Source: Candidatus Nomurabacteria bacterium GW2011_GWB1_43_19
Lineage (GTDB): Bacteria > Patescibacteriota > Minisyncoccia > Phycocordibacterales > UBA9973
NCBI GenBank assembly: GCA_000999465.1
Contig: LCGB01000004.1
Span: forward strand, 11,441-58,803
DNA length: 47,363 bases
Direction: 5' to 3'
The translations under genes were made by a program, and so were the position numbers. Positions 14,431 through 23,214 of the stretch are shown in pieces. The notes under the pieces are model-generated. The model had not been told where the DNA came from. It did not search any database and saw only the letters and a list, made by a program, of their open reading frames with translations. Numbering within the stretch: the first letter of the stretch is position 1; each line of letters opens with the position of its first letter.

Positions 14431-15496
14431 TTTTTGTTCTTGCTAAGATTTTATCTTTTTCAATATCGCTTAAAAATTCCATTATAATAACCGCCATTGG
14501 AATGGAAATAATCGCCCCCCAGATTCCGCCCAGTTCAAATCCAATCAAAACGGAGAGGATAATGACAATCGGCGAAAGACCTACGATTTTTTTGATGATA
14601 AGCGGAGAGAAAAGGAAAACTTCAAATTGGTGAACAATAATGTAAGCTCCAGCTACCATAAACGCGCTGGCAAATCCGTTGGAAATATAAGAAAAAGCGA
14701 AAGTCGGAATGAGCGCCACCAGAATACCATAAGGAACCATTTCCGTTATTCCTACGATTATCGCCAAAAGAAGCGCGTATTCTATACCTAGAAGTGAGAG
14801 AATCAGATAAATCAGAACAGCGACAACAAAAGCCACAAGCATTTGCCCCCTTACCCAAAGGCCAATTTTAATGCTTGAGCGCGACCACAAATCCACCGCA
14901 TAATCTTCGTATCGGACGGGAATAATTATGCGAAGAAAATTTTCTATTCCCTTCTCTTGAATTGAAAGATAAAAAGAGAGAACAATAATCAATACAAAAT
15001 TGAAGATGCTTCCGAAAGCCACGGCCAGCGTTTGGAAAAATCCTCCGGAAAGATTCAAAATGAAAGCTTTTGATACGGATAAGAGCCCGCTAAGCGAAAA
15101 ATTACCCGAAAGCGCACCGACTATATCTTTGGCGCCGGAAAATGCCTCGTTCTTAAAATAATCCAAGAAGGAAACACCCGGAACATAAGACGAGATAAAT
15201 ATTGAAAAATTATAAATTTCAGTTATTAAAAGCGGAGCAAAAAGATAAAATGTTCCGGCTAAAGCAAGAAAAGATACGACATATAATATAACAACACCCG
15301 GAATTCTCGCAACTCCCATTTTTTCAAAATAAGGAACGGATGACTCCATAAAAGAGGCAATCACGATAGAAGTCAGCATTACCAAAACCAGATCGCGTAA
15401 AAACCAAATCAAAAATACAAAAATAACAACTAAAACAGCGCGAACCATCGTGCTCGTAGATACGGAAATAGAAGTTAAATTGTGATTTTCGGACAT
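14423..15496 (-). CDS. AI-2E family transporter (PurR-like permease)
   Basis: The product (357 aa from the ATG at 15496) is a polytopic membrane protein with about 8 hydrophobic spans and the family's usual layout. This has an N-terminal pair, a long middle region (AFILNLSGGFFQ), IVLSFYLSIQEKGIENFLR, a conserved LAIIVGITEMVPYGILVALIP, and the C-terminal SPIVIILSVLIGFELGGIWGAIISIP. Substrates of most members are unknown. I moved the start from the track's 15514 to MSENHN at 15496 because an extended -10 (TGGTATTAT) ends 6 nt before it. First gene of a permease-metG-tatD unit. Confidence 0.88.
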   Translation of the reverse strand: MSENHNLTSISVSTSTMVRAVLVVIFVFLIWFLRDLVLVMLTSIVIASFMESSVPYFEKMGVARIPGVVILYVVSFLALAGTFYLFAPLLITEIYNFSIFISSYVPGVSFLDYFKNEAFSGAKDIVGALSGNFSLSGLLSVSKAFILNLSGGFFQTLAVAFGSIFNFVLIIVLSFYLSIQEKGIENFLRIIIPVRYEDYAVDLWSRSSIKIGLWVRGQMLVAFVVAVLIYLILSLLGIEYALLLAIIVGITEMVPYGILVALIPTFAFSYISNGFASAFMVAGAYIIVHQFEVFLFSPLIIKKIVGLSPIVIILSVLIGFELGGIWGAIISIPMAVIIMEFLSDIEKDKILARTKNV

Positions 15497-15502
15497 AAAA
15501 AT

Positions 15503-15511
15503 ATAATACCA
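15503..15511 (-). promoter_or_regulatory. Extended -10 for the permease-metG-tatD unit
   Basis: TGG-TATTAT on the minus strand with 6 nt to the ATG at 15496, a leaderless arrangement. Confidence 0.6.
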
Positions 15512-15535
15512 CAAAAAACAAGCAATTAAAAACCC

Positions 15536-16804
15536 TTAAAATTTTAATATCTTTAAGAATTTGGCCCTGTTGTGAAAAGGCCCGATGAGCGCCAGATTCA
15601 AATTTTTATCCGTAAAAATTTTCCTAACGAGAGTCTGTATTTCCAGGGCGGTAACAGCGCGTATTTCTCCGGCTTTTTCTTCCGCATTTTTTATTTCGCG
15701 TTTCAAAAGTTCCTGTCCTCCGTAAAAATGCGCAATATCATCGGTTGATTCAAGCGTCAGTTTCATATTGCCTATCAGACACTCTTTCACTTTATTCATT
15801 TCTTCTTCGCCGATTTTTTCATCCTTTAATCTGTTGCATTCATAGAGGACCGCCTTGAGAACTTCACTGATTCTTCTGTTGTCCACGCCGGCGGAAATTT
15901 GGAAGAATCCATGGTCAGTGTAGGCATCATTATAGGCGCGGACATAATATCCGACACCCATCTCTTCGCGTAGCTTTTGGAAAAGGCGCGAACTCATTCC
16001 TCCGCCTAATATTCCTCCGAGCACCGAGAACGCGGAATTTTTTTTACTAAGGAGTCCACAGGTACGCATCGCGAAGACAAAGTGCGTCTGGTCGGTTTTT
16101 TTGAAAGACACCAGCACTTTCGGTCTTCTTTGTTTTTCCTTTACTTTCAGTTTGTCTGTTTTTCTGCCCCGTTTTACATTTTTGAAAATTTTATTCACTT
16201 CGCTCATTACTTTTTTCGGTGTAACATTCCCCGCCACCACTAAGACGGTGGCTCCCGGCAAATAATGCTCCTTCTTATAGTCGACGAAATCATCTCGCTT
16301 CATATTTAAAATATTTTTCTTTTCTCCGGCAACATTCCACCCCGCCGGAGTGTCTCCATACAGCAATTTCATTATTAAATCCTGCACACGTCGGCTTGGC
16401 ATATCTTCATACATGTTTATCTCTTCTATAATCACACCCTTTTCTTTTTGTATTTCAATGTCCGGAAAAGTAGAGTTCAGATAAATATCAGAAATAATAT
16501 CCAGAATTTGGCTGAAATGCTTAGCATCCGATTTGGCATAGTATCCGGTATATTCTTGGGCCGTAAAAGCATTATACTGGCTTCCAAGCGCGTCCAATTC
16601 TTTTGAAATATCAATCGCTTTAGGCCTTTTGACTGTGCCCTTGAAACACATATGCTCCAAAAAGTGTGAAATGCCGTTCACTTTTTTCTTTTCGTATTTA
16701 CTGCCGGCTTCCACCAGAACCAGAACTGTCGCCGTCGGATTGTCTTTCATCGGGATGGTGACAATCCGCAGTCCGTTTTTTAACACTTTTTTATAAAATT
16801 TCAT
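15536..16804 (-). CDS. M16 family zinc metallopeptidase (pitrilysin type)
   Basis: The 422-aa protein has the inverted zinc motif HFLEH (GISHFLEHMCFKGT), the downstream Glu region (GVIIEEINMYEDMPSRRV) and the C-terminal half with GGILGGGMSSRLFQKLREEMG-like sequence. It contains two M16 half-domains and no signal peptide. Members degrade peptides or process proteins such as mitochondrial presequences; the substrate here is unknown. It begins immediately after the glyS stop codon (adjacent bases), so the two are co-transcribed. Confidence 0.93.
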   Translation of the reverse strand: MKFYKKVLKNGLRIVTIPMKDNPTATVLVLVEAGSKYEKKKVNGISHFLEHMCFKGTVKRPKAIDISKELDALGSQYNAFTAQEYTGYYAKSDAKHFSQILDIISDIYLNSTFPDIEIQKEKGVIIEEINMYEDMPSRRVQDLIMKLLYGDTPAGWNVAGEKKNILNMKRDDFVDYKKEHYLPGATVLVVAGNVTPKKVMSEVNKIFKNVKRGRKTDKLKVKEKQRRPKVLVSFKKTDQTHFVFAMRTCGLLSKKNSAFSVLGGILGGGMSSRLFQKLREEMGVGYYVRAYNDAYTDHGFFQISAGVDNRRISEVLKAVLYECNRLKDEKIGEEEMNKVKECLIGNMKLTLESTDDIAHFYGGQELLKREIKNAEEKAGEIRAVTALEIQTLVRKIFTDKNLNLALIGPFHNRAKFLKILKF

Positions 16805-18016
16805 TTAGATTCTGTCTTTGATGTAATTTTTTAAATCCTCTACTTTTACCCGTTCCTGTTCTCCGCTGTCGCGGTCACGGACGGTCACCGTGTTATCCGT
16901 AAGCGTATCAAAATCAACCACGATGCAAAATGGCGTTCCGATTTCGTCCTGACGGCGGTAGCGTTTGCCGATGTTGCCGTTATCGTCCCAAGCCACGCGG
17001 CCGAATTTTTCCTTTAAGGGTGCATATACTTTCGTATTGGCATATTCCACCAGCTCCGGTTTATTTTTTAGGAGCGGCGAAACGGCGCAGATGACTGGCG
17101 CGATGTTCGGTTTAAATTTCAAGTAGACACGTGTTTCTCCACCTTTTTTGTCCTCGGTATAAACGGAAAGGAGGAGCGAGAGCACGGCTCGATCAACTCC
17201 CATAGACGGCTCGACGACATGCGGCACCATTTTTTCTCCCTCTTCTTCGTCAATATATTCAAGGTTGTGGATATTTAAGTCAAAATCGGTCCGGTAAGCC
17301 AATCCGAAAAGCTCCTTGCGTCCGAAAGGAAAATCAAACTCAAAATCAATCGTCCTCTTTGAGTAATGCGCCCGTTCGGCGTCGGGAACTTCAAGTTCAT
17401 GCACTTTATTCATGTCTAAACCAATTTCTTCCATCCAATCCAGCATCTCGTCTTTCCAATATTCAAAATATTTTTCCCAGTCAGCCGGACGGATAAAATA
17501 TTCTATTTCCATCTGTTCAAATTCGCGTTGGCGGAAAATAAAATCACGGGGGGCTATTTCGTTTCTGAATGCCTTGCCGATTTGCGCCATGCCGAAAGGT
17601 AGTTTGGGATGGAAAGCGTCCACTATATTTTTGAAATTCACGAACATTCCCTGAGCTGTTTCCGGCCGAAGATATACGGTTGCGGCTTCTTCCCCCGCAC
17701 CTATTTCCGTCTTAAACATGACATTAAATTGCTTCCCGTCTTCCATCGAATCGGAAAATCCAGCCACGTGTCCCGAAGCTTCCCATACTCTGGCATTCAT
17801 TAGAATAGCCGCATCTATGCCATACATGTCCTTTCGCCCGTCTACAAATTTTTTCCACCAATATTGCCTAACGTTGTTTTTGAGCGCTAAACCATGGTGC
17901 CCCCAGTCATAAGTACCGGACAGCCCGCCGTATATCTCCGAACCCTGAAAAACAAACCCGCGCCTCTTGCAGAGCGAGACAATTTTTTCCATTAGGTCTT
18001 TGTTTTTTTCTTTCAT
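16805..18016 (-). CDS. glyS: Glycyl-tRNA synthetase (dimeric class II type)
   Basis: The 403-aa enzyme charges tRNA-Gly. It has the N-terminal RRGFVFQGSEIYGGLSGTYD, motif 2 region GKAFRNEIAPRDFIFRQREF, EMEIEYF-type sequence, motif 3 region VVEPSMGVDRAVLSLLL, and the anticodon-binding domain (ICAVSPLLKNKPELVEYAN, DDNGNIGKRYRRQDEIGTPF). The single-chain dimeric form is the one found in many Gram-positives and archaea, unlike the alpha2beta2 form. It lies 17 nt after the upstream surface-protein gene and abuts the M16 gene. Confidence 0.95.
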   Translation of the reverse strand: MKEKNKDLMEKIVSLCKRRGFVFQGSEIYGGLSGTYDWGHHGLALKNNVRQYWWKKFVDGRKDMYGIDAAILMNARVWEASGHVAGFSDSMEDGKQFNVMFKTEIGAGEEAATVYLRPETAQGMFVNFKNIVDAFHPKLPFGMAQIGKAFRNEIAPRDFIFRQREFEQMEIEYFIRPADWEKYFEYWKDEMLDWMEEIGLDMNKVHELEVPDAERAHYSKRTIDFEFDFPFGRKELFGLAYRTDFDLNIHNLEYIDEEEGEKMVPHVVEPSMGVDRAVLSLLLSVYTEDKKGGETRVYLKFKPNIAPVICAVSPLLKNKPELVEYANTKVYAPLKEKFGRVAWDDNGNIGKRYRRQDEIGTPFCIVVDFDTLTDNTVTVRDRDSGEQERVKVEDLKNYIKDRI

Positions 18017-18033
18017 GATTTTATTTTATAAAC

Positions 18034-19965
18034 TTATTCAACCACAACAGCCCCATTTCCGGGAAAAGCGGCATCATTATTAAGATTCGTATTGAGGCTC
18101 GCTTTACTTACTCGCACTTCCACATTAGCAAAATCATCGTGTCCAGTCAAAATCGCGCCATTTATGATAACGGGAGTCGTACCGACTTGGGAAAGTGAAG
18201 GAGTGAAAGAAAGCTGGAAGGCAACTTCTTTTTTTGCTCCTGTAATGCCCGCGCCGCGCGGAATTCTGTCCGCGTTCCAAATTATTTCTTTTGTGGAAGA
18301 ATTATAGGTCAAATTTTCACTTGCCGGCAAAAACGGCCCCATAAAAGTTATCCACGGGGGGAGAGTAGAGCGTATTTCCGTTTTAGAAATGCTGTTGGCG
18401 GTATTGGAAAGAGTCCAGACGACGGTGTAAGTCGTGGCTTGTTCCGCTTTCGGAGGGATGGAACCGGTATTGCCAAAGGGTCCGGAATAGTAAAGCGTCT
18501 TAGTGGAGAATCCGACATCGGAAATAACACGAATGATTGCCGAGGAAGAATTATTCAGTTCGTTGGCAACAGAACCTTCAATGGCTTGCGAGCCGGTAAT
18601 ATTTACTTCTATGTTGATAGAAGGATTGACAATAATATCCCCGGAAACTCCGAACAATGGAAGCGGAGAAACGGAAAAAGTGACAGAGCCGGAGTCGCCA
18701 GGATTCACTTCTTTCAATCGATTCCTGTAATTTTTATCCCAGGTCACTATATCTTTGGATGAATCATAAAAACCCTCCGGTGTTCTCACTGTTTTGCGGT
18801 CAAAAGCGTTTCCGGTAATCTTCGCTTCTATTTTCAAATCATTTACCTTGGTATCTAAATTATTCGTGTAGCGAATTTCCGCATTGATCGGGGTTTTGGC
18901 GTCTGTCGCGTATTCTCTTCCTGACGCGCCGTTTACAGAAAGAGTCACCTCAATGAAAGCTTTTTTAACGGTAAGAATATGGCTGATTGAATTAAAAACA
19001 ACTCCGATGACGGATTTGTCCGTGCCGGACTGTGAACCGCTTGATATGTTGAATGTTTTTTCTTCCCCGTCAAAAACATCCAACATTTTGCCGGATATGG
19101 AAATATTACGCTCTGTGCCGGGAGCAAAATCTCCCAAATCCCAAATATTATTGCCGAAGGAGGGCGCCGGCGCAGAACTCACAAAAACGAAACCGGTCGG
19201 ATAATCGGCTCTTACGAGTATTTTTTGGGAAGGCCTGGTGGCATTGAGCGTAGCTTTTATCTTTAGGGCAATGTCTTGATTCGGACTTATGGTAAGAGGA
19301 GCCTCCACGACAAGATTTATCGGTGTAGAATTAATGTTAACTTCATAAAATTTCTCTTTTATAAAAATAGCGTTAGACCCCGCCACCCGATACTCAAGAG
19401 TTATTTTTATCGGGCGACTGCTTCCTTGTTCGCCAAAAAGCACTATTTTTAAATTTTCATTACGGACGGCTCCGGACGGAATTGTCCCAAGCGATACACG
19501 AAGACGCTCGGTTTCGGAAGACAGATCCCCTCTGGAACCTTTCGGATATTCCAAAACAAGATCAACCAGATCAAGCGGGGAATTATTTCTGTTGGTAATT
19601 CCAATAATCAGTGGCAGTTCTTCTCCACCGGCCGTAAAATTATTTCCGAGAATAGAAATATCAATATTGTTGTTGGAAACGGTGTTGCCTCCGGCAAAAA
19701 AAACATAAGATGCGTACAAACTTGTTAAAAGAAAAAAAACCAAGGAAAAAATAAAAAACTTGCGAAATACGGAAGTTTTCATAAAAAAGTTTTCTTTAAT
19801 ATTGCTTTCGGTTTTTTCCCTGGTTTTCCAGGAGTCCAGGACTTCTTTTTTGGTTAAATGGGAAAAACTGTCCCGGTGCTCTATTTTGGTTTGGTAATTC
19901 TTGCTAAAAAGCTTGCTTTTCAGTTCTTCCACCCTGTTAAGTTTGTTTCTATCGCCTAGTAACAT
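18034..19965 (-). CDS. Single-pass membrane protein with large extracellular beta domains
   Basis: The 643-aa product has a cytoplasmic basic N-terminus of about 68 residues, one transmembrane span (FFIFSLVFFLLTSLYASYVFF) and about 550 residues of extracellular, Ser/Thr/Asn-rich sequence. This contains repeated Ig/DUF11-like units (ISPNQDIALKIKATLNA, WDLGDFAPGTERNISISGKM, PSLSQVGTTPVIINGAILTG). A type II topology is inferred. I recognise it as a recurring Parcubacteria protein placed next to glyS, but its function is unknown. The extended -10 TGCTACAAT lies 7 nt before the ATG, so this gene probably heads a unit with glyS and the M16 peptidase. Confidence 0.8.
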   Translation of the reverse strand: MLLGDRNKLNRVEELKSKLFSKNYQTKIEHRDSFSHLTKKEVLDSWKTREKTESNIKENFFMKTSVFRKFFIFSLVFFLLTSLYASYVFFAGGNTVSNNNIDISILGNNFTAGGEELPLIIGITNRNNSPLDLVDLVLEYPKGSRGDLSSETERLRVSLGTIPSGAVRNENLKIVLFGEQGSSRPIKITLEYRVAGSNAIFIKEKFYEVNINSTPINLVVEAPLTISPNQDIALKIKATLNATRPSQKILVRADYPTGFVFVSSAPAPSFGNNIWDLGDFAPGTERNISISGKMLDVFDGEEKTFNISSGSQSGTDKSVIGVVFNSISHILTVKKAFIEVTLSVNGASGREYATDAKTPINAEIRYTNNLDTKVNDLKIEAKITGNAFDRKTVRTPEGFYDSSKDIVTWDKNYRNRLKEVNPGDSGSVTFSVSPLPLFGVSGDIIVNPSINIEVNITGSQAIEGSVANELNNSSSAIIRVISDVGFSTKTLYYSGPFGNTGSIPPKAEQATTYTVVWTLSNTANSISKTEIRSTLPPWITFMGPFLPASENLTYNSSTKEIIWNADRIPRGAGITGAKKEVAFQLSFTPSLSQVGTTPVIINGAILTGHDDFANVEVRVSKASLNTNLNNDAAFPGNGAVVVE

Positions 19966-19972
19966 ATATGAG

Positions 19973-19981
19973 ATTGTAGCA
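19973..19981 (-). promoter_or_regulatory. Extended -10 for the surface protein-glyS-M16 unit
   Basis: TGC-TACAAT on the minus strand, 7 nt before the ATG at 19965. Confidence 0.6.
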
Positions 19982-20018
19982 CTTCGGACGAAATTTTGAA
20001 AATTTTCCGAAAGATATT

Positions 20019-20600
20019 CTATAGATGCGTCTCTTTTAAAGCTTTGTTTATCTGGCGCAGAACTTCTTTTCTTGACTTAGATGCTTTAAAAATCAAATTC
20101 GGCTCAAACGGAGATTTAACGAGACTTTGCAGCATTTCATTGCCACCGATGTATCCCAAGTTATTGAGTATGCGCAAAACAATAACCGCTTCAATGTTCC
20201 GCAAATCCTCTTCCTTCTGTGCTGTTTCCAGAACCGACAGACCGTTTATCAAGTCAATAAATAAAGTTTCGTTCGGTTCAATACCGGCCAGGAGCCTTTT
20301 TAACAGATTCGCGATATTAGAAACAACCGCAAAAGTTTCCGGATTCTTGGAAAGTCGTTCCAATATGTTCCCTTTAGACGCACTCGTTACTCTCCAGAAA
20401 TCCTTACCCTGCACCAGGTCAATTTTCACACAGGCAAAGTCCTGCAAAATAAAGCGTAGCTTTGAAGACATTTTGCGCACGCCTTGGGCGGAAGCGTAGA
20501 CCATCCCCAGGTTGCGGGTAAAAATGGAATAATACCTTCCGGATTCCCCGAAATTCTTGCTGCCTAATATTATTCCTTCGGTGTGGTAAATGTGATGCAT
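20019..20600 (-). CDS. recO: DNA repair protein RecO
   Basis: The 193-aa protein has the RecO N-terminal OB fold (YHTEGIILGSKNFGESGRYY, SIFTRNLGMVYASAQGVRK, and KIDLVQGKDFWRVTSA) followed by a helical domain. RecO loads RecA with RecR and anneals ssDNA. It is shorter than the roughly 240 aa of E. coli and I see no Cys4 zinc motif in the C-terminal part. It follows an HD-domain gene after 6 nt. Confidence 0.88.
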   Translation of the reverse strand: MHHIYHTEGIILGSKNFGESGRYYSIFTRNLGMVYASAQGVRKMSSKLRFILQDFACVKIDLVQGKDFWRVTSASKGNILERLSKNPETFAVVSNIANLLKRLLAGIEPNETLFIDLINGLSVLETAQKEEDLRNIEAVIVLRILNNLGYIGGNEMLQSLVKSPFEPNLIFKASKSRKEVLRQINKALKETHL

Positions 20601-20606
20601 ATAGAA

Positions 20607-21167
20607 TTATCCCTTTAGGCCCTTCAGAACTTCGAGTAGCGCTTGGTGTTGCGGAGTAAGCTCTTTTTTGACTATATCCAGGCTAATAGCATTCCATTTT
20701 TTCTCCAACTTGTTTTTGAGTAATTTTATCAAATCCCCAAAAGGCATTTCCCTGGTGTATCTTGTGGTAATGATAAACCCTTCAATAGAAATAAATTTGT
20801 AACAGTCAGCATTGCAACAAATTTCTGATTCCGTGGAATAAAATTTTTCAACTCCGTGGTGCTCCAGCACACAATGACGAATGTTTTCTTTCTCTTCTTC
20901 GGATAATGATGATTTCTCTAGCAACTCATTTGTTTTTTCAAGACCCATTTGGACATGCTCTTTTTGGCGATTTTCATTGACCGCCTGTCCCACCATACAG
21001 TCCATCAATAATGTTCCGGCTTCCACAATATCAATGTTTGCGCCCAATTTTTTTGCGAGTTTCTTGCCTATTTCTGTGGTGAAATCTACCTGCATCCGTG
21101 CAGGTATCTTTGTTTTTTCTATTTCACCGTACGCTAACTTTCGTACCTCTTTTAGAAAATCTTCCAT
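20607..21167 (-). CDS. HD-domain-like protein with altered HD motif
   Basis: The 186-aa helical protein follows the order of HD phosphohydrolase motifs, with a His-containing helix, the HD position, then HVQMG, CVLEHHG and the downstream CNADCYKFIS helix. At the HD dyad it reads LLMDCMVGQA, so the usual His is Met while Asp stays. Other metal-ligand-like His residues are kept. It could be an altered-specificity or inactive HD protein. It is co-transcribed with recO (6 nt). No substrate can be assigned. Confidence 0.65.
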   Translation of the reverse strand: MEDFLKEVRKLAYGEIEKTKIPARMQVDFTTEIGKKLAKKLGANIDIVEAGTLLMDCMVGQAVNENRQKEHVQMGLEKTNELLEKSSLSEEEKENIRHCVLEHHGVEKFYSTESEICCNADCYKFISIEGFIITTRYTREMPFGDLIKLLKNKLEKKWNAISLDIVKKELTPQHQALLEVLKGLKG

Positions 21168-21253
21168 ACTTTTATTTTATCATGGTTCTAAAAAATCACC
21201 ATGATTCCGAACTAATCAATTAAATCCCAAATTATATAAATAAAATAATGATA

Positions 21254-21283
21254 GTATAATGATAGCGACCGCTATTATTATAC
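21254..21283. repeat. Palindromic repeat downstream of Cas2-like gene A
   Basis: GTATAATGATAGCG-ac-CGCTATTATTATAC: 14-bp arms with one mismatch. The related copy lies upstream of the gene at 21912-21939. The 21168-21330 gap otherwise shows only AT-rich sequence. Confidence 0.75.
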
Positions 21284-21330
21284 TAGTTTCTATGCTATAA
21301 ACTAAAACTATAAATACTATAAATGAAAAA

Positions 21331-21894
21331 TTATAAGCGGAAAGCTCTTTCTAAGATTTCCCTGTTTGTTATATCCTTGGCGAGAACAAAATGAACATAT
21401 TTGCCCACCTTCCAATAATTTGCCACGAAATCGATTTCTTCTTGACATGGATACGGGTAAACCCACACACTATCATTTAGTTTTATACACCCAAGTTCCT
21501 TTAGTTTTTCCCGCAAAGAATCACGGGCTGACTTTTTCTTTTCGGGAATATCAAAAATAATCATGCGAAAATTTCTGTCCCATATTCGTGGTTTTTTTAT
21601 TTCTAGTTTTTCATAATTAAATCGCAGAAAAATATTTTTACCGCTCTCAGTCAGGACAATCTTGGTACAACCATCACTTTGTTCTTCAAATTCAACTAAT
21701 TTCTGTTTTCTAAGTTTTAAGAAATAATAAGAAATATTTTTTGGCTTTTCGTTTAAATGGAAAATTTCTTTGACAAGTAGTTTGGTCATTTTATAGCTTG
21801 TTCGTCGGTTGGAAAGAGCAACTGTGATGCCGATCCCCATGCCCAGGGCGCGAATTATTTTTCCGCTATTGGATTCTTTATCAATTATTCTCAT
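21331..21894 (-). CDS. Winged-helix + Cas2-fold (PaaX-like) protein, paralogue A
   Basis: The 187-aa product has an N-terminal winged-helix-like part (about residues 10-85, including KNISYYFLKLRKQKLVEFEE) and a C-terminal Cas2/PaaX-type ferredoxin domain. That domain contains WDRNFRMIIFDIPEKKKSAR, DSLREKLKELGCIKLNDSVW and VYPYPCQEEIDFV. It is a stand-alone gene with no cas1 or CRISPR array nearby. In PaaX proteins this fold couples to a DNA-binding winged helix, so a regulator is the first guess; nuclease activity like Cas2 is possible. The extended -10 TGTTATTAT lies 9 nt before the ATG and directly abuts a palindromic repeat. A second copy follows the gene. Paralogues: 29347-29910 and 39634-40128. 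Confidence 0.8.
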   Translation of the reverse strand: MRIIDKESNSGKIIRALGMGIGITVALSNRRTSYKMTKLLVKEIFHLNEKPKNISYYFLKLRKQKLVEFEEQSDGCTKIVLTESGKNIFLRFNYEKLEIKKPRIWDRNFRMIIFDIPEKKKSARDSLREKLKELGCIKLNDSVWVYPYPCQEEIDFVANYWKVGKYVHFVLAKDITNREILERAFRL

Positions 21895-21903
21895 ACATTA
21901 TCA

Positions 21904-21939
21904 ATAATAACATAATGATAGCGGTCGCGTCTATTATAT
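21904..21939 (-). promoter_or_regulatory. Extended -10 abutting the upstream palindrome of Cas2-like gene A
   Basis: The palindrome ATAATGATAGCG-gt-CGC(gt)CTATTATAT (21912-21939) is followed on the minus strand by TGT-TATTAT (21904-21912), 9 nt before the ATG at 21894. The repeat arm and the TG of the -10 share bases, as expected for an operator. Confidence 0.6.
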
Positions 21940-21962
21940 TATTACTTTTCTGTTGTGTTATG

Positions 21963-22604
21963 TTATTTTACAATGAAATTCCTTAACCCGACAACTATCG
22001 GCGCTACAGATTCATTGGTAATGTCTTCTGGCTTTATTTTACATTTGGCGAAAATCTGCTTTTCTATGTCTCTTAAAGCATTTTCAAACCGTTTACGTTC
22101 CGATGTCATACCTGAATGATGCGCGTATCGTTTGCTCAAATCTATAAATCGCTCCTCTAAGCTTACTATGTCAAAAGGACTTACTCTTTCATCGGCGTAG
22201 GCGACAATCTTTTTGGCAAAATCTTTATCCAGAACATTGCTGGGAGCGCCAAAAAAACTTATGGAATTAATCAATTCTAAAATTCGCCCGCCCATACCGA
22301 ACTCGAGCGCAATTTTATTATTAGCGTCATGGTCATTGTTACCGTATTTTTTAATATATTCGTCTTGAACTTTTTGCCAATATTTCATCCCCTCCGGTTC
22401 ATTTAATTCCGGGAAATAATCAAGTTTAAATTTCACTATATTCCCCATATCATGAAGTAGGCAGGCCGTGATAATTTCTTTTTTCGGCAGTGGTTCGGTA
22501 AAATTATCGCAAATCAAGGACGCAACAGCCGCCACGCGAAACATATGTTCCTGCAAACTAGGCATTATTTTATATTCTTTGTAAATTTCCGTAATTTTTT
22601 TCAT
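21963..22604 (-). CDS. HD-domain phosphohydrolase
   Basis: The 213-aa protein keeps all HD-superfamily landmarks: QEHMFRVAAVASLICDNF (first His), TACLLHDMGNIVKF (HD dyad), a further His in NNDHDANNKIALEFG, and the AYADERVSPFDIV Asp. Such enzymes cleave phosphate from nucleotides or act as phosphodiesterases; the substrate is not known. The ATG overlaps the HAD gene's stop by 4 nt, so they form a unit downstream of ileS. Both products could serve nucleotide or phosphate clean-up. Confidence 0.85.
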   Translation of the reverse strand: MKKITEIYKEYKIMPSLQEHMFRVAAVASLICDNFTEPLPKKEIITACLLHDMGNIVKFKLDYFPELNEPEGMKYWQKVQDEYIKKYGNNDHDANNKIALEFGMGGRILELINSISFFGAPSNVLDKDFAKKIVAYADERVSPFDIVSLEERFIDLSKRYAHHSGMTSERKRFENALRDIEKQIFAKCKIKPEDITNESVAPIVVGLRNFIVK

Positions 22605-23212
22605 TTAAAAAATTCTTCTATTTTTTCTTCCAGTTCCTCCGGAATGTCCACAACGACAAAAGGATTTTCCTTAAGCAGATTCTTCTTTTCGTGAAGCCCC
22701 CAACTTACACCGATGGACTCTACGTTGCACTCTTTTGCCTCTTTGATATCCCCCAAGGTATCGGTAATGAATACGGATTCTTCCGGCGATAATTTATATT
22801 TTTTGAGAATTGTTTTAATTTTAAAAACTTTACTACGGTGAACATCCGCGCCCAATATATCGGTAAAATATTCGGATAAATTCTCTTTTGCCAAAAAATC
22901 TTTGATATATGAACTGTTGGTCGATGAAACAACCACAAGACGGTAATTTTTAACTAAAGACAAGATTAGGTTATGGAGCGCATCATGCATAGTTAGGGCA
23001 TTCAACCCTTTTTCATATTCGCCGTAAAAATCATCCGCCGGCAGGTGTTTGCCTTCTTTTACGGCTTTTTCATATCCTTCATGAAAGTTTCCATTTGAAT
23101 ATTCCTGGTAACTTTTCCAAGTTAAATCCTTGTTTTTTATTTTATGAATTTGATAAGAAAGCTCGTTTGTATTTACCAGCACTCCGTCAAAATCAAAAAT
23201 CACCAATTTCAT
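22601..23212 (-). CDS. HAD-superfamily hydrolase (phosphoglycolate-phosphatase-like)
   Basis: The 203-aa HAD fold has motif I DFDGVLVNT (nucleophile Asp), a helical cap, motif II VVVSSTNSSYIKDF, a motif III Lys region (HRSKVFKIKTILKK), and motif IV FITDTLGDIKEAK. It is typical of small-metabolite phosphatases such as phosphoglycolate phosphatase or beta-phosphoglucomutase relatives; the substrate is unassigned. It begins 2 nt after ileS and overlaps the following HD gene by 4 nt. Confidence 0.88.
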   Translation of the reverse strand: MKLVIFDFDGVLVNTNELSYQIHKIKNKDLTWKSYQEYSNGNFHEGYEKAVKEGKHLPADDFYGEYEKGLNALTMHDALHNLILSLVKNYRLVVVSSTNSSYIKDFLAKENLSEYFTDILGADVHRSKVFKIKTILKKYKLSPEESVFITDTLGDIKEAKECNVESIGVSWGLHEKKNLLKENPFVVVDIPEELEEKIEEFFK

Positions 23213-23214
23213 AA

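Noticed and set aside
21168-21330. tRNA genes in the larger gaps (also 34658-34742, 40129-40239, 42237-42345)
   Set aside because: Read for cloverleaf landmarks (GGTTCGA-type T loop, CCA-like 3' end) by eye; none found.
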